64,000 nt of DNA. Source: Stromatinia cepivora. Its lineage: Eukaryota > Ascomycota > Leotiomycetes > Helotiales > Sclerotiniaceae. Below, one piece after another: positions 36,809-47,634 of the stretch (position 1 is its first letter; every line of letters begins with the position of its first letter). The stretch spans positions 439,001 through 503,000 of the forward strand of contig RCTD01000018.1 in the NCBI GenBank assembly GCA_014898415.1, in the 5' to 3' direction. The translations under genes and the position numbers were made by a program. The notes beneath the pieces are model-generated. The model saw only the letters and a list, made by a program, of their open reading frames with translations. It was not told the origin of the DNA and did not search any database.

Positions 36809-39058
36809 CTAAGAACTAACACCTCCATTTCCACCCATTGTCCTAGGTAACCCCATCCACTTCTCCTTACCAGGAACCTTCACCCTCCCAAACTCCTCAT
36901 CCAAATCCAAAATAATCTTCAACGCATTCCTACTCCTCAAATAATGAAGTGGTCCCTCTTGACCAGACAATGCACCAGCAACCGCCACACCCACATGAGG
37001 TCTCTCATCCTTTGCTTTACCAGGCATTGGAAGAATGTTTTGAAGAACTTCATATGCCGCGAGTGTGAAACCGAATTGAGGGGATGATCTAAGGATACGA
37101 GCTGGTCCACCCTTGAAAAATGCTTTGAAACCTTCTTCTTTCCAAATAGTCTTCGCGGCGTGGCGTAGGGATGTGTATTGTGATTCACCCTTTCTGGCTT
37201 CGACTTGTAATCTGGTTTTGATGACATCACAAGGAGTAGTCAGATAAGCGGCAGGCATACCGGCGATAGCACCTGCAGTTAACAAATGCAAGACACCTAG
37301 TTTCTTGGTTTGACTTTCACCAAAGAAGTCGCGCTTCAAATGATTATATGTAGGGAAATAAATCGCCGAAAAAGGAACATCACGGAGAAGACAAGCAGAT
37401 GCACCTTTGTAGAGACCGACAAGACCGAGATTACGAACGATCCACATAGCTGAACGGCGGGGAGTGCCTTCAAGACTTTTGGCGACTTCTCCTTGAACTT
37501 GTAGACGAATTTTGACAATTTCAAGAGGATTAGTGAAGACCTGTGCGGGAATTTAGTATACTGAAAAAAAAAGGGTCGAGGTAGATATCAACTTACGACT
37601 TGACAACCTCCAGCCATACCACCAGCAATAATTTCATGCTTGAGAAGGATGCTGCCATCCTTAGAAGAGAAGTGACCACGAACAATATCATTGACTGTCA
37701 ACTTAATAGCCTTTTCCGGAGCAACACCAACAAGTTGAGGTAGAACACCAGAATATAAACCTTTGAACCCTTCATTGCGCACAACCTTCTTAGCACAATC
37801 CCAAGAATTCTTGTATAACATTTCTCCAACTCTTGAAGATCTTTGATTTTGCATACGAGTCTTGACAAGATCAATAGGGTATACCATGAATGCGCCAAAA
37901 GCTCCTGCTAAACTTCCCAATGCAAAATGATGAACAGATTCGAGAATGCTAAAGAGAACGCTTCCAGTGGCCGTTTTTACACCATTGCCGCTACCAATCT
38001 TTTCGTAGGCATTATACATAGGATTGCGCCATGAGGCATCGAGGACCTTTGCAAAGTCAGATAATCCAAGTCTGCCAGAAGGATTATCAAGACTGGCAAA
38101 ATGAAATAAGATATCAGCTTCCATAGGAGTGAAGAGTGAAAATCTCGTAATTCTTGCAGCTTCGTTCAAGAAATCTGTTCTGGTAATCTTTCCATCGGTG
38201 CTTTCTGCAGTTGCTTGCCTGATAACCATCTCCACCAAATCCATCTCTCTAATCATATTCTGGAAAGCTCTAACATTTGCATACGAGATTTTGCTACCGG
38301 TCGAGATATTGCAAAGAGTATGTAGATTTTCGAGAAGGTGATCCGAGAGCTTATGTTTCGCAGTTTCGAGGATAATTCGTTGAAAATCTTCTGGCTCAAT
38401 ATATCCATCTCCATCTTTATCGAAGTGGTGGAAAGCTTGACGTATTCTCTCTCCTTGTAGACCTCGAAGCATCTGCGAGAATTGTGGATAAGTCAAGTCA
38501 TGTCTTCTCTTCTTCCCACCACTGTATAAAGTAGCCCATTCGCAATTCCAATCGAAAGGTATGGTATTTGGCCCCTTGTTCAATTCATATAACTTCTTTA
38601 AATCCTCATATTTGACAGTGCCGGTTCGGTCGACATCGAAGAGACGAAATGCGATCTCATATTCGGCATCGGGTTTGGCAAGAAGATTTTCGAACGTTCC
38701 CCAATCATGTAAGCTGATTTTGCCAGTATTTCTGTGATCAGCTACACGGAACAGAATCGCATATTGTTCTCGTTTGATTTTATGCTAGAAGAAAATCAAT
38801 TCTGTTAGCCATGATTCTTAGAAAGGAGGAAAGGCACAAAAGTGTAACTTCGCTCACATAGTCTTCACCTTTCGGCGCAATGGCATTTACAAAATCTTCC
38901 TCATTCATGTAAGCCTCCCCCCCAGACTCATCCTTCCGCGAATGCTTCTCAAACGTAGCTGTCGATTGAGCAGAAAGTTGAATATCCTCTGCAACTGTTG
39001 AGCCCAACAAAGACTCCTTCACCACCTCCTTCGCCGTTATGAGATCTGTCCCTGTCAT
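36809..39058 (-). CDS. AGC1: Mitochondrial calcium-binding aspartate-glutamate carrier (AGC1/Aralar type)
   Basis: Exons 39058-38858, 38784-37597 and 37540-36809, with 73- and 56-nt phase-0 introns, give 706 aa, the normal size. The N-terminal half holds EF-hands, the clearest being [12 protein letters not shown] (D189-D200). The C-terminal half is the carrier with all three signatures: [26 protein letters not shown] and [13 protein letters not shown]. The family exchanges mitochondrial aspartate for cytosolic glutamate plus a proton across the inner membrane, feeding the malate-aspartate shuttle. I chose the ATG at 39058 ([13 protein letters not shown]) because family similarity begins there; the frame stays open upstream to 39310 without clear similarity. 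Confidence 0.93.
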
Positions 39059-39790
39059 CGTTGACGCTTCGAATCTGCCAGTCTCCGCGGAATATAAAAA
39101 GGGTTTAAATTCGGTCCAATGGATACTGTTTACTTCGGATGAGTCGTAATGACCGACTTTCGGAGCAAGATCTGCGAGGAATTGTGGAGTTGTTGGAGTT
39201 TCCACACCCAAATAGGAATTGAAATGCCGCCTTGTCAGACTTGAAATAATTTTTTGGCGCGGGTGTAGTGAGCGTGCAGATGCAAATAATTCAAGTAAGC
39301 AGACAAGCAAAAACTCCTCAAACCCAATTTCAATGCCACTCTCAATTGACTTTGGAAAAAAACAAGAACGACCAGGAAGGCAATGGTAACTATTAATTAC
39401 AGCCTCCGCACAATTTCAACGACTTCAAATACGGAGGGAAATTAAACACTGGGGAAGATGGGGTGGAAAGTTCAGGGAAGTACCGGTATGACTTGAGAGA
39501 AATAAAAAAAAAAATTATCTACTGCAATGAGAGAAATTATCGGAACGGCAGCACACAAATCTGCTTGGCAGAGAAGACAACGGAAGAAAATTGATACGTG
39601 CGCATGCATGTACGTTATATGGTTATACACGTAAGGAACCACAAATAAACAACAGAATACAACCTCACTATAACAAAATTTCAGCTATTCTCATCTCAGC
39701 ACTTTTATCATTGACAACAATATCTAGATTAACTTTCTTGAGTTGTAAAATTAAGATGAGCATGATAGCTATCCATCAAAAATCATCAAT

Positions 39791-39834
39791 AATCAATCCC
39801 CAATCAATCCCCAATCAATCCCCAATCAATCCCC
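39791..39834. repeat. 11-bp tandem repeat, four units
   Basis: AATCAATCCCC occurs four times in a row. Confidence 0.95.
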
Positions 39835-39882
39835 ATCCTATCATATCATATCCCTCACCATATCACAATCAATCAATCAATC

Positions 39883-40026
39883 CCCATCCATCCATCCATT
39901 CATCCACCCATCCACCCATCCATCTCCAACACCATCCATCCCTCAAAACCCTCATCACTAATCCATCCATCCTCACAATCAATCCCGATTCCCCATCCAT
40001 CCATCCATCCACCCATCCACCCATCG
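39883..40026. repeat. Degenerate (CCAT)n array
   Basis: CCATCCATCCAT and CCACCCAT units, interrupted by short unique stretches. Confidence 0.8.
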
Positions 40027-40291
40027 GATACCACCCCATCCCACTCAAGCACAGACAAACAAGCACACACAGACAAAACAAGGACCCTTGAAGATATCTC
40101 GATTCTCGGCGCCCGGGACCCGACTCCAACTCCACCTCCACCTCCAATTCCAACATTGCAGAAGAGAGCCATGCAGAAATTTCCCCTTTCCCGGATAATC
40201 CACGGATATATATCTACTGTACATTGATTAATTTTCTTGGGCTTGTGTCTTGGTATTGTGTGTCAATATTGACATTGGTATTGGCATTTGT

Positions 40292-40327
40292 GGTGATGGT
40301 GATGGTGATGGTGATGGTGATGGTGAT
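40292..40327. repeat. (GGTGAT)6 microsatellite
   Basis: Six perfect hexanucleotide units. Confidence 0.95.
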
Positions 40328-41133
40328 AGTCATATGCTCAAGATGATTGTTCTCTGCCTCAAATCTAGCGTAGCATTTCATGCCTTCACACCTTCACCCC
40401 CTCACAATCCATTTCATTTCCATCAATATTTAATTATCTTAATTTTATTTCTTAATATGAAGTATTTTATCATATGCTAATACTTCACTTCTGGTATCTT
40501 GAGTACAATCCATCCCAACCCGTCCTTGGATGGGAAGAAGAACTCCGACGTTGAACAATTGCGATAAGGAAAAAGAAAAATACAGGATTGTCCCTGCCAT
40601 TAAACTCCCCATATTGATGTAAGATGATAAGCAGTACATATCCGACCGAAGGACACATTACTGCCCATTTTTTTGATTCTCCTTCGCACCCTCAATCCAT
40701 TGTCGATTATGCACCAGGTAAAAGAAAATAACTCAAAAAGTCATAGCATCATCAGATCATGAAAGTCGTGATGCTGCAATGGTATCTGCCTTGACTCCAG
40801 AAGAGGATAGAAAAGCCATGTCATTGAGCAAAACCCTCTCCCTCACTGAAACACCAGGAAGGAGAAGAACAAAAACAGTAAAATAAAAGCCAACCATTAT
40901 GTGCAGTGCAAAGTGATGACGGCAACCAGTTGAATTTGTATGCAACGCCGCCAACGCCACTGTGAAGCAATATGGTCTATTGAAGGGGTATGGTAAAAGT
41001 GGATCCAGATGTTGGTTTAAATCAAATGCCAAAGGAATGGTAGTCGATTCAAGATCGTATCTGGTCCAATAAAATACAAAGAATTGAATGTTGTGTGATG
41101 CAGTGTTGTAAAGAATTATTGCAAGTAGGATTC

Positions 41134-43436
41134 TTAGCTTCTTGCTTGAATCATTCGCTGTGAGTTCTCCTCGATGGACAACAATGGGTCAAAGGCAACG
41201 TTTTGGTATTGAGGTTCGAGGCGTAAAGGAGCTGGGATGGATGGTTGACGGCGAACGATGCCTGGAATTTGAAAGCCCTTGATCATTTGGTCCTCGACGT
41301 ATGTAGAAGCTCTCTTGTAACGGCGGTCGGAGTATTTCTCAAAGACAGCAGCATGATGCTTCCGAGCGTTCTCGCAACATTCAATGACCAAAGATACCAA
41401 TGGCTTCAACTGGTTCCAAGTATAACCAGAATAGTAAACATGAGCCGGAGACCAATCTCCTTTGCCGAGCATAAATCTAGCAACGGCGTGAGATGCAGCA
41501 GCAACGAAACTTGGTGGGCTACCAACGAATCGCTCATCCATGATGGTGACCTCCAAGAAGTACTTCGCTAATGTTCGTGTCTCAAGATCGTAATCATCAG
41601 CCTTGCTGATGCGGCGCAGGAAACTCATTGGTCCAGGCCATCCCAATTCGAATTGAAGCATGCTGAGCATGAATCGTTCTGCCTTGAGAATCTCTTCACT
41701 GCTGTAACCACCATCAACCATGTAGACGATTTCACCAATCGAAGGGCAGTTGATCTCTTCGTACTTAGCAGCAACGAAAATGGCAGTAGCACCAACCAAT
41801 TGAAGCTTGCCAAGAGAAACAACTTTCTTCGAAAGGAATCGATCGATGTAGTTGACGCAGAGGAAGAGGGTCTCGGGAAGAAGAGAGAATCTCTGGTGAA
41901 CTTGAATCAGCCAATCCATGAGAACAGAGCGCATTGACCATTGGATCTCTGCTTGTGTGTCCATGTAATGTGGGTCAGGTAGAAGCTTGTTCTGTGATTG
42001 AAGGTTTGTCAGCAAGGCACACATGAAAATAAACAAGACAGATGATTGCGTAACAAATAAAGGCGGCGAACGCGGTTCCTGTTGTGATCTGAATCTGAGA
42101 CACACCAACGCCGTGTTGCCCAAAGCATAACAATGAACAGTAATATTACTAACCTCAAGTTCACGCATGTATGAGAAAATCTCTTCACCATACTCAGCCA
42201 CCATGCTAGTATCCCACATCTCATCTTCAATATCTTCCTGAGTTCGAACAGACTCAACAAGAATTCTGGCATCCTCAAGCTCCTTCTTAACCTTGTTTGT
42301 GACCTTTGGAACAATAACAGTGGTTGCTCCTCCGGTAGTATTCTCTCCTCGGAACGAGTGGGCAGTTGTATAGCCTTGTTCATCATAAGCTTCTTCTTCA
42401 TCTTCAGGCCAATATTCTTCGGGTTCAGAGGCAAGTGGTAGAGCTGGCAATTGCTTTTGTGACTTCAACTTCTCGACAACAGCAGACTCCTCCTTTTCCT
42501 TAATAGATCGAAGGTGGGACTCGTTGACGTTCTCCTTCAAAGGATGCTCGGAAGCGTTGTGATAGATTGTAGGTGCAGCATTTTCGACAACATTGTTCAA
42601 TTGCTTGCTCTGTGTCCGTCGTAGGACTGGTTGCTCAGCCTTGATCTCAGGTTGACTCTTGGCGTGTCTGGGGCCGAGGGTTTGTTGGACTGAACCAGTT
42701 GAGGCAATGTGCTTTTGGGCGAGTGGCTGGATGTTTTCAATTCCTGTGTCCTTGTATACCGCACCCTTCTTGGCCAAAGTGTTGCGCTTGGTTTGATTTG
42801 TTTGAGTTTGTTTTGGAAGTGGAGCAATAGAAACTTGTTCGGAGGTAGATGTAGCTAATGGTGCTCTGAGGCCATTGTTTAGTGGTCGTTGTGCTGGTTT
42901 TAAAAGTGCAGCTGATTTATCCTGAATAGCAATAGGCTTGATGACTTCGACTGACTTGCCATTAATAGCAGACTCGTCATGAATATTATTCAAAGTCTTT
43001 GCGGTATTGCTAACATCTCCGAATGCAGTTCTCTTGGCAGCAGCCTTGAGTCCTCCAACTGCTAACATACTGGCTAAGGTTCCTGTGGACTTGTGTTTTT
43101 GATGTAGAGTTGATTGTTGTTTGGTGATTAAAGGTGCGATATTCTCATCACCATTGGTATTGGTATGAGTATATCGTAAAGGTCTTTGGGGCTATTAAAA
43201 CATTTAATGTCAGTTTGCTTTATCTGCAATTGAATAGAATCTATGAAGCTTGGAAATGAAGTTGACAAGGTGATGAATTGGAATGTAGATCGAATTATGA
43301 GGAGATTGTTAAAGGAAGATTGAATCAAATTGGGTAATTATTTTTAAAAATTTGAGATTAGGATAAGGAAAGAGCGAACCACAACAACATCAACAAGAAG
43401 AAGAGGAAAAAGGTAAGAACTTACTCGAGCGTCCAT
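41134..43436 (-). CDS. G2/mitotic B-type cyclin
   Basis: Exon 1 is only four codons (ATG GAC GCT CGA, 43436-43425), then a 233-nt intron, exon 2 43191-42154, a 162-nt intron, and exon 3 41991-41134: 635 aa. The N-terminus is disordered and contains KRTAFGDVSN, resembling a destruction-box region of fungal cyclin B. The cyclin box is clear (SMRSVLMDWLIQVHQRFSLL, FLCVNYIDRFLSKK, ATAIFVAAKYEEI), followed by the C-terminal cyclin fold (YFLEVTIMDERF). B-type cyclins bind Cdk1 and drive G2/M entry, and are destroyed by the APC/C. PQRPLRYTHTNTNGDENIAP after the first intron supports the tiny first exon. The second intron has no in-frame stop. Confidence 0.93.
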
Positions 43437-46400
43437 GATTGATGGAAGCTATTGTTTCCTCAACAGGTACAATAGCAAAAGCCGAAGCTGGTAGGCGATT
43501 GCTTTTTTAATTTTTTATTGAAGGTGTAAGAGATCAAGAAAAGGGCGAAGAAGCTATCGCGACCAAGATGTCATAAAGGAATGTTGTTGTGAGAAAGGGA
43601 TTGCGTCAATTGGGGCAATGATTCAATAATTATTGGAGATATGCCAATCTTGCTTCGATATGCAATGTATGAAATCGAATAGTTCAAAAGAGTCCCTGCA
43701 GATTTATGATGGCTCAAGCATGAAGATGGATACAATATGGGGTAGAAGAAAAGAAGGTGAGGTACCGGTACTAGGTAGAATTTGTGGAGAGCGAAGATGA
43801 AGTTGTTGATGTTTTGGTCTTGATCAAAAGTTCTTGTATGGTAGGTTTAAAGGTGCATGCAAGTTGATATTGTTGTGTTTGGTTGGCGGGGACCAAATAA
43901 TTTTTCAATTTGATTGGTAGATGAAGCATAACAATAACATGGCCCTTGCTTTATTTTCTTAGCTTTATTTACACTTTTCTACTTTTCGTTTAGCTTCAAA
44001 TCTTGCTTTGGTAAGACAATCCATTCGCGTTTTTCCTACACGTCTTCCAAAGACACGAGAAAATATCAAATTCTTATATGAATACCAACATATCACTGAA
44101 TTCTCATAAATATATGATATAAATGACACATTCAATCATGAACAAAGTTTACATTCAATTATTAATATTCCCGTCCATTCATTCTCATTATTTTCAACAC
44201 ATATAGAAATATGATGATGTTGTCTGAGAGATGTTCTCCTTATCAGTTAAAATACGCCAGATCACGTGGTGATAAACAAACGTCTTAAATAGAATTTGTC
44301 CATCAATCAACCTTCAAAACGGAACCCCTCGAAACCCCTCGAACCCCTCCATGTCATGTCAAAATTATACTCAAACGCTTCGGCTGGGCATCGCAGCTTA
44401 TCCGAAAGTTTGTTGGTCATTCTATGCATTAGGTTGGGAAGACTTAACCCTTTTCAAAAGGTGGATGAGAGACTTAAGGAAAGTGAAAGGCCGAAGAAGG
44501 TGCCACGAATACAAAGATGGTCGACCTTTTTATCAATCATATCTCCATATCTCCACATTGAATCATGCCGGATGAACGAAACCCCATTTTGAACGCTTTC
44601 TTCGCACGCACTTTGAGTCGAAAGTTCGAAGCTACAAAATTCAAAATGCCGTGATTGGTTTTCAATGGGCAGATTATCCAACTTCGTACTTAAGAGGGGC
44701 AATTTCACTCTTTTTGATTTGCCAAAGATTTCGTATTTCGAGCCGGGCCACGCATTATCGAATCAAGAAAATCAAAACAGCTTGGAAACTTTGCGCTTAT
44801 GGCGCAGGCTCACATTATTGAATCATCTATCTCCCTATCAACGCGCGACTTTTCGGGATGAACGTAGATAAATTTGTCGCGAAATGTCGTTTTCTTGTTT
44901 ATGGTTACTCGAGAAATCACTCCAGATTCTTGTTGTGCTTCCAAAGGTCGAGGTCTGTGGTCTACTGGCCAAGCCCACAGTTTCGCCATGGGAGGAGTTC
45001 CGCAGAGCTCATTGGATGATCTTCATCGACGCAATAACGGCGTTATGGGAATGAATTGAAGGATTGCGATTGCGACGGACATACGGAGAATCATTGCGCA
45101 GATCCAACCAGAGTCAATTATGTGCACAACACACTGCACCTTGCACAAAATGCACATACTTACTAGGTAGGTACTTGCTGGTCACTTTAGGTTCGAACTT
45201 TGAAATGTTATCTCTCAAGGTATCAAATACCTACCTACCTACCTAGTAAGTTCCGTCCTGTGCCGGTACCTACTCCATACTACCAGTACTAAGAAGAAAC
45301 TAAAATTTGATGTGTTTGCGATGGAAGTGTCTAGCATTCATCATCTCCAGCATTAACCTAACCTACTAAGTAGAAACTCTCCACCCTTTTGCATTTTGCC
45401 TCTTCAAGCCCCTCATCATAAATCAATATGGCTGGACGATTCAAATCAAATTTTGAGCCAAACTATGTCGCACACGATTGAAAGAGAATATGCAGCATTA
45501 CAAGAACAAAATAACTTGCAGTCGCATTCTGCACTGTTGATAGGTTGTCACGAATCATGTTTTCACTCCGTACTGTATACTTCCAGACTTGAATCCACAA
45601 CTCACTCAATTATATACTTAATACTCTTGACTTTTGCGCCATCAATCCGTTAATGTATCTCGATCATTTTCTAGTGGCGGCCGTATGATTTTGGCCTAAC
45701 TTTAGAGGAGCCATTCTCTTCTAATCAGCTTCGAGCATAAATGCGATTTGAAACTCGTGGCCAGCGCATACCATGATCCCGGGTCGCAAATCTTCCTTTC
45801 GCGATGAAGGGGGAAAAGAGATCAACAAATGTATTTCTACACCGACAACCATAATTTTAATTGAAAAGGTAACATCTATAACCAAAATAAGAAGAGGAGA
45901 AATGCGCGATTCTCTTGATTAACTTTGACCACCAATTTGACTCTTTTTATCTAATCTAATTTCGAATCGCATTTTTATCTTCTAAAATATTTGAGCATGT
46001 CAAACGACTACGATCATAGGAAAATCGAACGTTACCCGTGGACACATCCATGATCATCCTCAAATCATCCCTGCTTTTAGACGTTGGCGCATAAGATCAT
46101 TGGTTGATTATGATGATTTACTCAAGCACTTGGCCTTTGCTTGCCGTGAGTTGTCTCGACCACACTGGTTATTTTGAAAGTAATAGCTGAATCGAGCTAC
46201 CGGTACGTTTGCATGGAGGAGGGACAGAGTATGTATGGAGTTCTCTCAAGGTATAATTTGTTTAATTTCAGTCGCATGCATGCAGCATTTTGCGCTCGGG
46301 GACTTTGATGAACTTACGCACATCTCCCACGATTGTTGTGACTTTTTTGATAACTACGAATATTCCGTGTATTTCCCTTTCCAAGATAAACCTTAGGATT

Positions 46401-47030
46401 GCTGAACGTAGCCAACCCGAAACGGGATGGATCGGACTCGAATCGTGTCTTAATATATTCAGAGCCGAAACTTGACCACTCTGTAGATGTGGATTTTATG
46501 TTGGAATAGATCCTCCAAACAAGGGTGTGTAGCTTCTTTTCCACCTACCACAATATCACTACTTCTCTGATGGCCTGTGTGAGTATTGGGGAAAAGCGGA
46601 GAGTAATGACAGAGCATACCTAGCCATATGAACAAGCAGGCATATCAGATCAATGAGTGAATCGCAGTCAGCTTAAGACCCATCGATGGATGAAAAGTAG
46701 CCGTAGATATATGAATTTATATGCAAATATGAAATGAACATGGTGAGAATCTACTCCTTTTCTTTTTGGATTATATGAATTAGTGAGTTGATGATTAGAT
46801 AGTCAATTTCATCAGAGACAATTTAAAATAGGAATGACGATGAAATATGCAGATTTTTAAGCATTATACTTGATTGTGTGGTTGAGCATAGAAGTTATTC
46901 AAGTCAAGCCATATTTATGCAAGCAGCTAACATATTCTGAGTAACGAGGATCGACTTCTTCCAGTTCATCACACACTCACTATTAGAAACAAGAACACCA
47001 AAAGAAACATACGACTTGATACAATTTCAA

Positions 47031-47296
47031 GTAAGTATAATATTCATTCATTAATTCTACAGTATTCCAGTCAATCAGCTCGAGATATCATTTTCTTAAC
47101 TATCTACTCTCTCTAACCATTCTCTTTTCAAAGGTTGTGGGAGACGGACATTTTGACAGGACTACAATTTCCAATGCCTCGATAGGGCTCACAACAACAT
47201 TCTTTCTCATCACCAGTAAGTTTCCATCCTACTTTAACTTTATGCGATCGAGAAAAATGAGTTCAATATCACTCTCATGTCTCCATTCCATTACAG
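47031..47296 (+). promoter_or_regulatory. Probable 5'-leader introns of the Zn2Cys6 gene
   Basis: Two well-formed intron candidates precede the ATG: 47031-47133 (GTAAGT donor, CTCTAAC branch, CAAAG acceptor) and 47216-47296 (GTAAGT donor, TTACAG acceptor). No conserved coding frame joins them to the ORF at 47635, so a spliced, non-coding leader is the simplest reading. Confidence 0.5.
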
Positions 47297-47505
47297 CCGA
47301 TCTTCCCAATCACTGTCGCAGAAGGATGGAGTATATTCGGCAGTGCTAGATTGGACGACAATGCCATCACTTCACTTCCCCCTTCATCAAATATCCCTCC
47401 AATGCACTCCTCAAGTCTATCATGTGTAATGCTAACAGTATTTTCCAATCAGAACGAACGTTGCCCACCATTCACCTCTGTCCTTGTCTTCTCGACTGAC
47501 ATTGC

Positions 47506-47527
47506 GACGACGACGACGACGACGACG
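47506..47527. repeat. (GAC)7 trinucleotide tract
   Basis: About seven GAC units in the presumed leader of the Zn2Cys6 gene. Confidence 0.85.
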
Positions 47528-47634
47528 GCATACTCCGCGCAACATTTAGGATTTCCGACACCAAACATACATAATTTCAATCAACCACAGACATCTGCGA
47601 CTGAGTTGAGTCTAAATACCTTCTATACACAGGA

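Larger units (their letters stand above)
39059..41133. other. Intergenic, about 2.1 kb, repeat-rich
   Basis: No gene seen. Holds an 11-bp tandem repeat (39791-39834), CCAT-type repeats to about 40026, and a GGTGAT array (40292-40327). The chance frames covering these repeats are low-complexity and were not called. Confidence 0.5.
43437..47634. other. Long intergenic region, about 4.2 kb
   Basis: Divergent region upstream of the cyclin B gene and the Zn2Cys6 regulator. No gene supported. The distal part appears to be a spliced 5' leader of the Zn2Cys6 gene (about 46.98-47.63 kb). CTAC/ACCT repeats occur at about 45230-45245. Confidence 0.45.

Noticed and set aside
39591..40172. Open frames of 90-166 codons over the CCAT/AATC repeats
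   Set aside because: They translate low-complexity repeat DNA (strings of PSIHPS or WMDGWM type) and have no support as genes.
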